Origin: CADEED01 sp035502995
GTDB taxonomy: Bacteria > Pseudomonadota > Gammaproteobacteria > Steroidobacterales > Steroidobacteraceae
DNA: 64,000 bases
Direction: 5' to 3'
Assembly (NCBI GenBank): GCA_035502995.1
Contig: DATJTW010000022.1
Location: forward strand, 1-64,000
How positions within the stretch are numbered: position 1 is the stretch's first letter; each line of letters opens with the position of its first letter. Below, piece after piece: positions 19,393 to 28,021 of the stretch. The translations under genes and the position numbers were made by a program. The notes under the pieces are model-generated. The model searched no databases, was not told the origin of the DNA, and was given only the letters and a program-made list of their open reading frames with translations.

Positions 19393-20247
19393 TCAGAGGC
19401 TGCCCTGCAGCGAGAGATACCAGCCGTGCTGGCCCGGGATCATCGCGATGCGGCCCAGGTCGGCGTAGGCCGCCGTGACGGAGACGTGCTTGTTCGGGAA
19501 ATACGCGACGAACGCATCCCAGGCGTCCTGCTCGGCGAACGAGCGCAGGTTGTCCGGCTTCTGCCGGTACTCCGCGCCCGCCACGAGATCGTCCGTGAGG
19601 AACACGGCCGTGCTCAGTTCCGCGTCGAGGCTGCGGCCATGCTTTCCCGGGCCGCCGAAGCCGAGGATGCCGAACTGGTTCGCGCGCGACGACCGCAGCG
19701 TCACGTTCGCGAGCCAGGTGCGCGAGAACGGACCGGCGAGCCAGACTTTCGTCGCCGCGACGTAGAGGTCGACGCCGGAATCGTCATGCGCGCCGAGCAG
19801 CGCGGGCACGAAATCGAAGTCGTCGTTCTTCTTGTATTGCGCGCCGATCGCCAGCTGCGGCAGCCAGCGGTCCTGTTCGTACACGGCGTCGCCGAGCAGC
19901 CGCACCTTCACGCCGATCACGTCGACGCCGATGTCCTGTCCGGGAATGATCTCGTCGAGATCGAACGTCTGCTTCGCGTACGACAGCTCGACGCGATCGT
20001 AGATGCCGACCGCAAGGCCGCAGGATTTCAGGTCGAACTTCTGCGCACGCCACTGCGTGCAGTAGCCGCTGCCGCCGATCTGCGCGTCGGTGCCGAGCCC
20101 GGCGATCAGCGCCCAAGGCACGAGGCCGCCGCCGGCGCTGCCCTCGACCTGCATGACGCCGCCGGTGGCGAGCAACCGGTTGCTGCCGGCGAACGCCGGC
20201 GCGGCAATCAACACGCTGAAAATGGCCGCGAACGTCTGCGCGCGCAT
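19393..20247 (-). CDS. DUF3034-type exported, probably outer-membrane protein
   Basis: 284 residues with a signal peptide (1-20, ends APAFA). The mature part starts SNRLLATGGVMQVEGSAGGGLVPWALIAG and continues as alternating amphipathic strands with many aromatic residues (YDRVELSYAKQTF, WLANVTLRSSRANQFG, WYLSLQGSL), ending in a hydrophobic residue: the look of a beta-barrel. It matches the DUF3034 pattern. Function unknown. It is divergent from the truncated haemoglobin gene, sharing a 194-bp upstream region. Confidence 0.82.
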   Translation of the reverse strand: MRAQTFAAIFSVLIAAPAFAGSNRLLATGGVMQVEGSAGGGLVPWALIAGLGTDAQIGGSGYCTQWRAQKFDLKSCGLAVGIYDRVELSYAKQTFDLDEIIPGQDIGVDVIGVKVRLLGDAVYEQDRWLPQLAIGAQYKKNDDFDFVPALLGAHDDSGVDLYVAATKVWLAGPFSRTWLANVTLRSSRANQFGILGFGGPGKHGRSLDAELSTAVFLTDDLVAGAEYRQKPDNLRSFAEQDAWDAFVAYFPNKHVSVTAAYADLGRIAMIPGQHGWYLSLQGSL

Positions 20248-20441
20248 AGGGCTTCCCCGTCATGAAGTGGGACCGGCTTCACAGTCGGTCGGACCGGGTC
20301 ATCCATCCCCCGATCGGCGCCGCGGATTGTGGGGAAAACGCCGCCGGAATTCTGTGAAGTTGTGAGTCGTTTCAACGGATTGGCGCGCTGCGGCGACCGA
20401 TAATCCGGGCCTGTCACGGCACCCGTTTCCGAGGTCCTCCC

Positions 20442-20885
20442 ATGATCGTCCGCCGCGCGCTGTCGAGCGCCCTGCTCGCTCTCGTCGCTTCCGTTTCGTT
20501 CGCCGCCGCGCCGCCGGACGTCGCGCCGGCCGGCTCGCTGTACGCGCGCCTCGGCGGCACCCCGAAGGTCACCGCGTTCGTGAACCGGACGATCGACACC
20601 GTCGCCACGGATCCGCGCACGAACCAGTCGTTCGACAAGGTGAGCCTGCAGCACGTGAAGGACATGCTGGTCGAGCAGATCTGCTCGCTGACCGGCGGCG
20701 GCTGCACGTACACCGGCGACACGATGCGCGACGTGCACGCCGGCCACCACATCAGCAACGCCGAATTCTTCGGCCTCGTCGAAGTGCTGCGCGATTCCAT
20801 GCGCGCGCAGGACGTGCCGCTCTCCGCCCGCAACGAGCTCCTCGAAATCCTCGCCCCGATGAAACGGGACGTGGTGAAGCTGTAG
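20442..20885 (+). CDS. exported group 1 truncated haemoglobin-like protein
   Basis: 147 residues. A signal peptide (about 1-22) is followed by SLYARLGGTPKVTAFVNRTIDTVATDPRTN, the typical truncated-globin N-terminus, and later DMRDVHAGHHISNAEFFGLVEVL, where H99 is the likely proximal haem ligand. Members bind O2 or NO or act in redox sensing; export to the periplasm is less common. First gene of a three-gene plus-strand unit: 5 bases separate it from the cupredoxin gene. GAGG precedes the ATG. Confidence 0.85.
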   Translation: MIVRRALSSALLALVASVSFAAAPPDVAPAGSLYARLGGTPKVTAFVNRTIDTVATDPRTNQSFDKVSLQHVKDMLVEQICSLTGGGCTYTGDTMRDVHAGHHISNAEFFGLVEVLRDSMRAQDVPLSARNELLEILAPMKRDVVKL

Positions 20886-20890
20886 CCACG

Positions 20891-21493
20891 ATGCGGACGA
20901 CCGGGGGACACGTCGCGACGCTGTTGACGATGCTGGGGGCCACCGCCGCGGCCGGTGACTTCACCGTGGAGTTGCGCGACGCGGCCGGCAAGCCGCTCGC
21001 GAACGCGGTCGTGTACGTGACGGCGAAGACGGCTGCGTCCGCGCCGGCCGCCCCGCCGCACGCGCGCGCGTCGATCGACCAGATCGACAAGGAATTCGTG
21101 CCGCGCGTCAGCATCGTGCAGGCGGGCACGGAGATCCAGTTCCCCAACAGCGACAACATCCGCCACTCCATCTACTCGTTCTCGCCCGCGAAGACGTTCA
21201 CGACCAAGCTGTATTCGGGACGCGAGGCCGCGCCGGTGCTGTTCGACCGCAGCGGCCTGGTCGTCCTCGGCTGCAACATCCACGACCAGATGGTCGCGTG
21301 GCTGTACGTCGTCGACACGCCGTGGTTCGCGAAGAGCGGCGCCGACGGCACGGCGACGATCCGTGCCCTGCCGCCCGGCGACTACCGACTGACCGCCGAC
21401 TCGCCCGAGGATCAGCTCGCGGCCACCGAATCCGACGTGAAGATCGACGCCGCGCCATCGCGCCAGCTCGTCACGCTGAAGGCGGGCGCGTGA
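20891..21493 (+). CDS. exported cupredoxin-like (methylamine-utilisation-type) protein
   Basis: 200 residues with a signal peptide (about 1-21). A blue-copper-like fold is suggested by the ligand set H (NIRHSIYSF, about 95), C and H (VLGCNIHDQM, about 120-126) and M. The tail 'LPPGDYRLTADSPEDQLAATESDV' is an extra beta segment. Proteins of this type are often annotated as methylamine utilisation proteins, though no methylamine pathway is nearby. It overlaps the next gene as TGATG. Likely periplasmic electron carrier or copper sensor. Confidence 0.8.
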   Translation: MRTTGGHVATLLTMLGATAAAGDFTVELRDAAGKPLANAVVYVTAKTAASAPAAPPHARASIDQIDKEFVPRVSIVQAGTEIQFPNSDNIRHSIYSFSPAKTFTTKLYSGREAAPVLFDRSGLVVLGCNIHDQMVAWLYVVDTPWFAKSGADGTATIRALPPGDYRLTADSPEDQLAATESDVKIDAAPSRQLVTLKAGA

Positions 21494-23883
21494 TGCGCAT
21501 CGAACGCCTGCAGACCCGGATCATCGTCTTCTTCGTCGTGCTGCTGGCGCTGGTGCAGGTGGCTGCGTTCTGGTTCGTCAACGCCGCGAACTCCAAGAAC
21601 GCACACGCGAAGATCGAAGAGGAACTGAACGTCGGTCAGCGCGTGTTCGCGCGGCTGCTCGACCAGAACGCCGACAAGCTCAAGCTGTCGGCGCGCGTGC
21701 TGGCCGCGGACTTCGCGTTCCGCGAGGCCATCGCCACGCACGACACGGGCACGATCGCCTCGGTGTTGTCTAACCACGGCGCACGCATCGGCGCCGACGC
21801 GATGGTGTTCGTCGACCTGCAGGGCAACGTCGTCTCCGACACGCTGCGGCCCGGCGGTACCAGCCGCAAGTTCGAATACCCCGCGCTGCTGAAGGCCAAC
21901 AAGAACGACGCGACGGCGAGCATGGAAGTGCTCGACGGTCGCGGCTTCCAGCTGGTCGCCGTGCCGGTGCTCGCGCCGCTGCCGATCGGCTGGGTCGTCA
22001 TGGGCTTCGCCGTCGACGATTCGCTGGCGCGCGACCTGCGCACACTCACCGAGCTGGAAGTGTCGTTCGCGATGGAGGCGCCGCAGCGGCCCGCGTTCCC
22101 CTGGCACATGCTGGCTTCGACGCTGGCGTTGCCGGAACAGAAGGCACTGCTCGCGGGTCTGCCGGCCGGTGCCGATGACACGCAGCGTCTCGTCATCAAT
22201 CTCTCCGGCGTCGATCACCAGGCGTTGATGATCCCGCTCGACGACAACAGCAACGCACGCATCGTCGCCGTCCTGCACCGCTCGCTCGACAGCGCGCTGG
22301 CGGCGTTCGAACGGCTGCGCAACACGCTGTTCGTGCTGGCCGTGCTCAGCATCGCGCTGTCGATCGTCGGCAGCGTCGCGGTGGCGCGCAACATCACGCG
22401 GCCGCTCGAGACGCTGGCCAGTGCCGCGTCGCGCATCGAACAGGGCGACTACGTCGAGCCCGTGCGCATCGAACGCAGCGATGAGATCGGCGTGCTCGCC
22501 TCGAGCCTGAACCACATGCGCGGCGGCATCGCCGACCGCGAAAAACGCATCCTCAAGCTCGCGTACGAGGATCCGCTCACCGACCTCGCCAACCGCTCGC
22601 GCTTCGCCAACTCGCTCGAGCAGGCGATCGAGGAGGCGCGTGCCGGCGGATTCAGCCTGACCGTGCTGGTCATGGACCTCGACCGTTTCAAATACGTCAA
22701 CGATTCGCTGGGCCACGGCGTCGGCGACCACGTGCTGCGCGAAGTCAGCGCGCGGCTGCTGGCGACGGTGCAGTCGGCGGCCTGCGTCGCCCGCCTCGGT
22801 GGCGACGAGTTCGCGATCCTCGTGCGGCATGCGACGGGTGGCGAGGACATCACCGCGAACGCGCGTCGCATCATCGATGCGCTCGAAGCGCCGATCCTCT
22901 TCGAGGGCCAGCCGCTCGACGTCGGCGCCAGCATCGGCATCGCCAAGTTCCCGGAACACGGCGGCGACGCGCAGACGCTGGTGCGTTGCGCCGACATCGC
23001 GATGTACGCCGCGAAGCGCAACAAGACCGGCTACGCGGTCTACGAGGCGCACTACGACACCAGCCAGCAGGAGCATCTCTCGCTGCTGTCCGAGCTGCGC
23101 CGCGCCGTCGAGCGCAACGAGCTGCGCCTGTACTACCAGCCGAAGGTGTCGCTGCACTCGTCGAACGTCAGCGCCGTCGAGGCGTTGATCCGCTGGGAGC
23201 ACCCGACGCGCGGCCTCGTCTCGCCGGCGCTGTTCATCCCGTTCGCCGAACAGACCGGCTACATCAAGCTGCTGACGCGCTGGGTACTGCGCGAAGCCGT
23301 GCGCCAGTGCGGCGAGTGGCTGCGCGAAGGCATGCGGCTGACCGTGTCCGTGAACATCTCGGCGCGCGACCTCATGAACCGCGACCTGCCCGACCAGGTG
23401 GCGGCGCTGCTGCACGAGCACGGCGTGACGCCGTCGCTGCTGTGCATCGAGATCACCGAGAGCGGCTTCATGGAGGATCCCGCGAACGCGCAGAAGGTGC
23501 TCGACCGGCTGGCCGAGCTCGGCGTGAAGCTGTCGATCGACGACTACGGCACGGGTTACTCGTCGCTGTCGTACGTCATGCGCCTGCCGGTGCAGGAGCT
23601 GAAGATCGACCGCTCGTTCATCTCGCACATGGCGACGGATCCCGAGCTGTCGACGATCGTGCGTTCGACGATCGACCTCGGCCACAACCTCGGCCTCAAG
23701 GTGGTCGCCGAGGGCGTCGAGGACCTGGCGGCGCTGAAGATGCTGCGCTCGCTCGGCTGCGACGACGCGCAGGGATTCTTCATGAGCAAGCCGCTGGCAC
23801 CGCGCGCGCTGATCGCGTGGATGCGCGCCAACGACAATACGTTCGACTGCCCGAACACCGCCACCGTGCAGAAGCTGCGCTGA
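21493..23883 (+). CDS. membrane-bound diguanylate cyclase/phosphodiesterase (CACHE-like, HAMP, GGDEF, EAL)
   Basis: 796 residues. TM1 (about 7-30), a ~250-residue periplasmic sensor region of CACHE-like look, TM2 (about 285-305), a HAMP segment (RNITRPLETLASAASRIEQGDY), then GGDEF and EAL domains. The cyclase motif is intact (RLGGDEFAIL, about 434), as is the phosphodiesterase start EALIRWEHP (about 565) and the DDYGTGYSSLSYV metal-site segment. No RxxD inhibitory site is seen before GGDEF. It controls cyclic di-GMP in response to a periplasmic cue; neighbours suggest a redox, copper or gas signal. Confidence 0.93.
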   Translation: MRIERLQTRIIVFFVVLLALVQVAAFWFVNAANSKNAHAKIEEELNVGQRVFARLLDQNADKLKLSARVLAADFAFREAIATHDTGTIASVLSNHGARIGADAMVFVDLQGNVVSDTLRPGGTSRKFEYPALLKANKNDATASMEVLDGRGFQLVAVPVLAPLPIGWVVMGFAVDDSLARDLRTLTELEVSFAMEAPQRPAFPWHMLASTLALPEQKALLAGLPAGADDTQRLVINLSGVDHQALMIPLDDNSNARIVAVLHRSLDSALAAFERLRNTLFVLAVLSIALSIVGSVAVARNITRPLETLASAASRIEQGDYVEPVRIERSDEIGVLASSLNHMRGGIADREKRILKLAYEDPLTDLANRSRFANSLEQAIEEARAGGFSLTVLVMDLDRFKYVNDSLGHGVGDHVLREVSARLLATVQSAACVARLGGDEFAILVRHATGGEDITANARRIIDALEAPILFEGQPLDVGASIGIAKFPEHGGDAQTLVRCADIAMYAAKRNKTGYAVYEAHYDTSQQEHLSLLSELRRAVERNELRLYYQPKVSLHSSNVSAVEALIRWEHPTRGLVSPALFIPFAEQTGYIKLLTRWVLREAVRQCGEWLREGMRLTVSVNISARDLMNRDLPDQVAALLHEHGVTPSLLCIEITESGFMEDPANAQKVLDRLAELGVKLSIDDYGTGYSSLSYVMRLPVQELKIDRSFISHMATDPELSTIVRSTIDLGHNLGLKVVAEGVEDLAALKMLRSLGCDDAQGFFMSKPLAPRALIAWMRANDNTFDCPNTATVQKLR

Positions 23884-23895
23884 CGCGCGGCCAAA

Positions 23896-24498
23896 CTAGT
23901 CGTCGAGCAGCCCGCTGACGCGCACCGGCGAAAAGCTGCGTCGGTGCAGCGGGCTCGGCCCGAGCGCGTTCAGCGCGGCCACGTGGGTTGGCGTGCCGTA
24001 ACCCTTGTGTCCCGACAGCGAGAAGCCGGGATATTTCGTGTCGAGATGGCACATCAACGCGTCGCGCGTGGTCTTCGCCAGGATCGACGCGGCGCTGATC
24101 GATGGCACCGTCGCATCGCCCTTGATCACGGCCTTGAAGTGACATTCGAAGCCCAGCCCGTCCGGGCACGGGCAACGATTGCCGTCGACGACGACGCGTT
24201 GCGGCGGCACTGCGAGCCCGAGCAGCGCGCGGCGCATCGCCAGCATCGTCGCCTGCAGGATGTTGATGCTGTCGATCTCCTCGGCGTCGGCCCAGGCGAT
24301 CGCGAAGGTCAGCGCACGCTCGCGGATCAGCCGCGCGAGCCGTTCGCGTTCGTCCGCCTCGAGGGTTTTCGAATCGGCGAGCCCGCGGATCGGTCGCGCC
24401 GGATTCAGGATCACGGCGGCAGCGACCACGGGGCCGGCCAGCGGCCCGCGACCGGCCTCGTCGACGCCCGCGACGCGCAGCCTGATCTTGAGAGTCAT
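23896..24498 (-). CDS. rnhB: ribonuclease HII
   Basis: 200 residues. Cuts RNA in RNA/DNA hybrids and removes single ribonucleotides from DNA. The catalytic acids are in VAGVDEAGRGPLAGPV (about residues 8-23), VVVDGN (about 101-106) and the later helices around AASILAKTTRD. GYGTPTH is the family end motif. ATG overlaps the lpxB stop (ATGA). Normal length. Confidence 0.96.
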   Translation of the reverse strand: MTLKIRLRVAGVDEAGRGPLAGPVVAAAVILNPARPIRGLADSKTLEADERERLARLIRERALTFAIAWADAEEIDSINILQATMLAMRRALLGLAVPPQRVVVDGNRCPCPDGLGFECHFKAVIKGDATVPSISAASILAKTTRDALMCHLDTKYPGFSLSGHKGYGTPTHVAALNALGPSPLHRRSFSPVRVSGLLDD

Positions 24499-25649
24499 GG
24501 CGTCGCCACGCGCGCGGTCAGCAGCTCGGCGATCTCCGCCGCCGCACGCTCGGCGCCGTCGCAACGCAGGGTCTCGTGGATGCGGGCGAACTCGGCGGTG
24601 GCGCGCGCGACCGCGGCCGGATCGTCGAACCAGCGCGCCAGCGCCGCCGCGAGGTTCTCCGGGCTCGCCGCCTCCTGGAAGAACTCGGGAACGAGCTCGC
24701 GGCCGGCGAGCAGGTTCGGCTGCGAGAAGTGCCGCACCTTGACAAGCCCGAACGTGCGCAACACGAATGCGGTCACCGTGCCGAGCCGATACGCGACGAC
24801 CATCGGCCGCTTCGACAGCGCGGTTTCCAGCGTGGCGGTGCCCGAAGCGACCAGCACCACGTCGGCTGCGGCCAGCACGCCGCGCGCGTTGCCGTCGAGC
24901 AGGCGGATGCTGGCGGTCGGCGCCTGCGTCGCCGCGATCGCCGCGAAGGAATCCTTCAGCGCCGGCGACACCATCGGCGCGAGGCACACGAGACCCGGGT
25001 AGCGTTGCGCCAGGAGCTCGGCCGCTTGCGCGAACGGCTGCGCCAGCTTCTCGACCTCGCCGCGCCGGCTGCCGGGCAACACGGCGAGCACGCGCGCGTC
25101 GGGCGCGATGCCGAGTGCGGCGCGGGCGGCGGCACGATCGACTTCCATCGGGATCTGGTCGGCCAGCGGGTGGCCGACGAACGCGGCACGCACGCCGTAT
25201 TCGCGGTAGAACGCGGGCTCGAAGGGGAACAGGCACAGCAGCAGGTCGACGGCCTCGCCGATGGTGCGCGCGCGGCCCGGCCGCCAGGCCCACACCTGCG
25301 GGCTCACGTATTGCACGGTCGCCAGGCCCTCGCGCTTGAGTAGTTTGGCCAGGCCGAGATTGAATTCCTTGTTGTCGATGCCGACGAACACGTCGGGCTT
25401 CCAGTCGAGGATGCGCCGGCGCAGCGCGCCGCGCAGGCGCAGCAGGCGTGGCAGGTGCTTCAGGACTTCGGTGAGGCCCATGACGGACAACTCGTCGATG
25501 TCGTGCCAGGAATCGCAACCCGCGGCGCGCATCTTCGGGCCCGTGACGCCGGCGAATTGCGCCGCCGGAAAGCGCCGGCGCAGCGCCTCGACGAGCGCCG
25601 CGCCCAACGTGTCACCGGATGCCTCGCCGGCCGCCAGCGCGATACGCAA
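24495..25649 (-). CDS. lpxB: lipid-A-disaccharide synthase
   Basis: 384 residues. Joins UDP-2,3-diacylglucosamine and lipid X into the lipid A disaccharide. Landmarks: AAGEASGDTLGA, GIDNKEFNLGL, YVSPQVWAWRPGRA, VGHPLADQIP, LPGSRRGEVEKL and SGTATLETALSKRPMVVAYR. The start is a TTG at 25649, supported by GGGAGGG seven bases upstream and by the residue order RIALAAGEASGD expected at the N-terminus. Lies 14 bases after lpxA and overlaps rnhB by 4 bases. Confidence 0.96.
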   Translation of the reverse strand: MRIALAAGEASGDTLGAALVEALRRRFPAAQFAGVTGPKMRAAGCDSWHDIDELSVMGLTEVLKHLPRLLRLRGALRRRILDWKPDVFVGIDNKEFNLGLAKLLKREGLATVQYVSPQVWAWRPGRARTIGEAVDLLLCLFPFEPAFYREYGVRAAFVGHPLADQIPMEVDRAAARAALGIAPDARVLAVLPGSRRGEVEKLAQPFAQAAELLAQRYPGLVCLAPMVSPALKDSFAAIAATQAPTASIRLLDGNARGVLAAADVVLVASGTATLETALSKRPMVVAYRLGTVTAFVLRTFGLVKVRHFSQPNLLAGRELVPEFFQEAASPENLAAALARWFDDPAAVARATAEFARIHETLRCDGAERAAAEIAELLTARVATP

Positions 25650-25663
25650 TCGCCACCCTCCCG

Positions 25664-26440
25664 TCAGCGAACGAGACTGCGCGTCGACTGCCCGATGAAG
25701 TCGACGAAGATCTTCAGCTCCGGCTGCGTCTCGACGCGCTTCGTGAGCTCCGCGACGGCATCGGCGAGCTTGAGATCCGAACGGTACAACACGCGGTACG
25801 CATTCTTCAGGTTGCGGATCTGGGCCTCGCTGAAGCCGCGACGCTTCAGGCCCTCGGAATTGATCGAGTGCGGCACGGCGGGAGAACCGACGGTCATGAT
25901 GTACGGCGGCACGTCGCGCGTCACCGCGGCGTTGTTGCCGAGGAACGCATGCGCGCCGACCTTGGTGAACTGGTGGATGCCGGCGTAGCCACCCATGATC
26001 ACCCAGTCACCGAGCTCGACGTGGCCGCCGAGCGTCGCGTAGTTGGCCATCACGCACTTGTTGCCGACGTGGCAATCGTGCGCGACGTGCGTGTACGACA
26101 TGAACAGGTTGTCGTTGCCGATGGTGGTGATGCCGCCGCCGGTGACCGTGCCGCGGTTCATCGTCGTGAATTCGCGGAACACGTTGCGGTCGCCGATCAC
26201 CAGCCGCGTGGGTTCACCCTTGTACTTGAGATCCTGCGGCGCGTCGCCGATCGACGCGAACTGGAAGATCCGGTTCGCGGCGCCGATGGTCGTCGGCCCC
26301 TTGATGACGGCGTGCGGTCCGATCGTCGTGCCGGCGCCGATCGTGACGCCCGCCTCGATCACCGCGTACGGACCCACGGTCACGTCGGCGGCGAGCTCCG
26401 CCTGCGGCGAGACGACGGCGCGCGGATCGATGCCGCTCAC
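25664..26440 (-). CDS. lpxA: acyl-ACP-UDP-N-acetylglucosamine O-acyltransferase
   Basis: 258 residues. First step of lipid A synthesis. Left-handed beta-helix hexapeptide repeats run from ~10 to ~190; the catalytic histidine lies in SYTHVAHDCHVGN, and GGYAGIHQFTKVG and NIEGLKRRGF-like segment NSEGLKRRGFS are typical. GTG start at 26440 overlaps the fabZ stop (GTGA). Part of the lpxD-fabZ-lpxA-lpxB unit. Confidence 0.97.
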   Translation of the reverse strand: MSGIDPRAVVSPQAELAADVTVGPYAVIEAGVTIGAGTTIGPHAVIKGPTTIGAANRIFQFASIGDAPQDLKYKGEPTRLVIGDRNVFREFTTMNRGTVTGGGITTIGNDNLFMSYTHVAHDCHVGNKCVMANYATLGGHVELGDWVIMGGYAGIHQFTKVGAHAFLGNNAAVTRDVPPYIMTVGSPAVPHSINSEGLKRRGFSEAQIRNLKNAYRVLYRSDLKLADAVAELTKRVETQPELKIFVDFIGQSTRSLVR

Positions 26441-26928
26441 GCGCGCGCCTTCGGAGCGGTCTTGTTGGTTTCCGGGGCGACCATCATCAGCGCCGACGTT
26501 ACCTCATCGTCGCCCACGTACGCGACGGTCGAGAACTTCCAGATGCCGCGCATCTGGCGCTCGAGTTTCGCCGTGAGGATGAGCTGGTCGCCGGGCTCGA
26601 CCGGCTTGCGGAAGCGCGCCTCGTCGATGCCGACGAAGTAGAAGCGCGTGGAATCGTCGGGGACGACGTCGGCCGTGATGAAGGCCAGCAGGCCCGCGGC
26701 CTGCGCCAGCGCCTCGATGATCATGACGCCCGGCATCACGGGCCGGTGCGGGAAATGGCCGGGGAAGAACGGCTCGTTCATCGTCACGTTCTTGATGGCG
26801 CGGATGCTCTCGCCCTTCCTGCACTCGAGCACGCGGTCGACGAGCAGGAACGGATAGCGATGCGGCAGCAGCCGCATCACGCCCATGATGTCGAGAGAGA
26901 CCGGCGGCGTCGTTGCCTCTTGAGTCAT
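26437..26928 (-). CDS. fabZ: 3-hydroxyacyl-ACP dehydratase FabZ
   Basis: 163 residues. Dehydrates 3-hydroxyacyl-ACP in fatty acid elongation and competes with LpxA/LpxD for hydroxyacyl-ACP. HRYPFLLVDRV, and the hot-dog active site PFFPGHFPHRPVMPGVMIIEALAQ (His and Glu) are present. It overlaps lpxA by 4 bases and lies 4 bases after lpxD, a conserved arrangement. Confidence 0.97.
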   Translation of the reverse strand: MTQEATTPPVSLDIMGVMRLLPHRYPFLLVDRVLECRKGESIRAIKNVTMNEPFFPGHFPHRPVMPGVMIIEALAQAAGLLAFITADVVPDDSTRFYFVGIDEARFRKPVEPGDQLILTAKLERQMRGIWKFSTVAYVGDDEVTSALMMVAPETNKTAPKARA

Positions 26929-26932
26929 TGAA

Positions 26933-27976
26933 TCAGTCCTCGGAAGAATTCGTCGCCGACGAGAGGCCCGCGTGTTTTTCGACGGCGCGCAGGCGCTTGG
27001 CCATCGATTCGAGGCGCTTGAAGCGCGCCACGAGCCGGCGCCACGTGCCCGCCTCCTCGGCCGGAAGCGCGGAAGAATACATGCCGGGCTCCGTGATGTT
27101 GTGGGAAATGAACGAAGTGCCGAGCACGACGACGTCGTCGCACAACGTGATGTGTCCGGTCAGGCCGACGCGGCCGCCCAGCACGCAACGCTTGCCGACG
27201 GTGGTGCTGCCGGCGATCGCGACACAGGCGGCCAGCGCCGAGTGCGCGCCGATGCGGCAGTTGTGCGCGATCATGATGAGGTTGTCGATCTTGACGCCCT
27301 CCTCGATCACCGTGTCGCCGATCGCGCCGCGATCGATCGTCGTGTTCGCGCCGATCTCGACGTCGTCGCCGACCGAGACGCTGCCGACCTGCGGGACCTT
27401 GATCCACGCGCGCTTGTCGGACGCGAATCCGAAACCGTCGCCGCCGATCACCGCGCCGGGATGCAGCACGCAGCGCGCGCCGATGCGCACGTCGTGCCCG
27501 ACGAACACGCGCGCGACGAGCCGCGAGTCCGCGTCGATCTGCGCGCCGCGTTCGACGACGCTGCCGGGACCGATGTAGCAACGCGCGCCGATGCGCGCAC
27601 CCGCGCCGACGAACGCCGTCGCGGCGATCTCGGCGCCCGAATCGACCTGCGCGCCGGGCTCGACGGCGGCCAACGGGTGGATGCCGGGTCGCGCGGGCGG
27701 ATCGGGATGCAGCAGCGTGGCGACGCGCGCGAACGTGGCGTGCGGATTCGCGGCGACCAGTGACGGCACCGGCGATGACGGTGCGGACTTCGCGTCGAGG
27801 ATGACCGCGCCGGCTCGCGTGTCGGCGAGCTGCGCGGCGTACTTGGGATTCGCGAGGAACGACACCGCGCGCGGCCCGGCGGTGGCGAGCGCGGCGATGG
27901 AATCGACGATCGATTCCGGATCGCCGCGCAGTTCGCAACCGAAGCGAACCGCCAGTTCCCCCAGGGTCACGGTCAT
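26933..27976 (-). CDS. lpxD: UDP-3-O-acylglucosamine N-acyltransferase
   Basis: 347 residues. Third step of lipid A synthesis. An N-terminal uridine-binding domain (MTVTLGELAVRFGCELRG) precedes hexapeptide repeats; the catalytic His is in IMIAHNCRIG. The C-terminal helix (RRLVARFKRLESMAKRLR) matches the family. The ATG at 27976 lies in the second copy of a 17-bp tandem duplication; the ATG of the first copy would give only six codons, and its TGA overlaps this ATG. Confidence 0.96.
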   Translation of the reverse strand: MTVTLGELAVRFGCELRGDPESIVDSIAALATAGPRAVSFLANPKYAAQLADTRAGAVILDAKSAPSSPVPSLVAANPHATFARVATLLHPDPPARPGIHPLAAVEPGAQVDSGAEIAATAFVGAGARIGARCYIGPGSVVERGAQIDADSRLVARVFVGHDVRIGARCVLHPGAVIGGDGFGFASDKRAWIKVPQVGSVSVGDDVEIGANTTIDRGAIGDTVIEEGVKIDNLIMIAHNCRIGAHSALAACVAIAGSTTVGKRCVLGGRVGLTGHITLCDDVVVLGTSFISHNITEPGMYSSALPAEEAGTWRRLVARFKRLESMAKRLRAVEKHAGLSSATNSSED

Positions 27977-27994
27977 GCCAGGGTCACGGTCATG
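27961..27994 (-). repeat. 17-bp tandem duplication spanning the lpxD start, creating a 6-codon leader ORF
   Basis: The 17-base unit CCAGGGTCACGGTCATG occurs twice back to back (27961-27977, 27978-27994). Because 17 is not a multiple of 3, the upstream ATG (27993) reads only MTVTLA before a TGA at 27975-27973, which overlaps the lpxD ATG (27976-27974) as ATGA. This makes a minicistron in the same coupled layout as the other genes here. Confidence 0.9.
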
Positions 27995-28006
27995 GCGGTG
28001 GGCGCG

Positions 28007-28021
28007 TCCCGCCTGGCGGGA
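28007..28021. repeat. short perfect inverted repeat between ompH and lpxD
   Basis: TCCCGCC-T-GGCGGGA, a 7-bp perfect inverted repeat directly after the ompH stop. No T run follows on the transcribed strand, so it is more likely an intercistronic stem than a full terminator. Confidence 0.45.

Noticed and set aside
15399..19478. 1359-codon open frame on the plus strand opposite dnaE
   Set aside because: It is the antisense of dnaE in a GC-rich genome with few stops; the translation is Arg/Val/Asp-rich and low in complexity, without domains.
21412..23685. 757-codon open frame opposite the GGDEF-EAL gene
   Set aside because: Shadow frame; composition is typical of GC-rich antisense translation.
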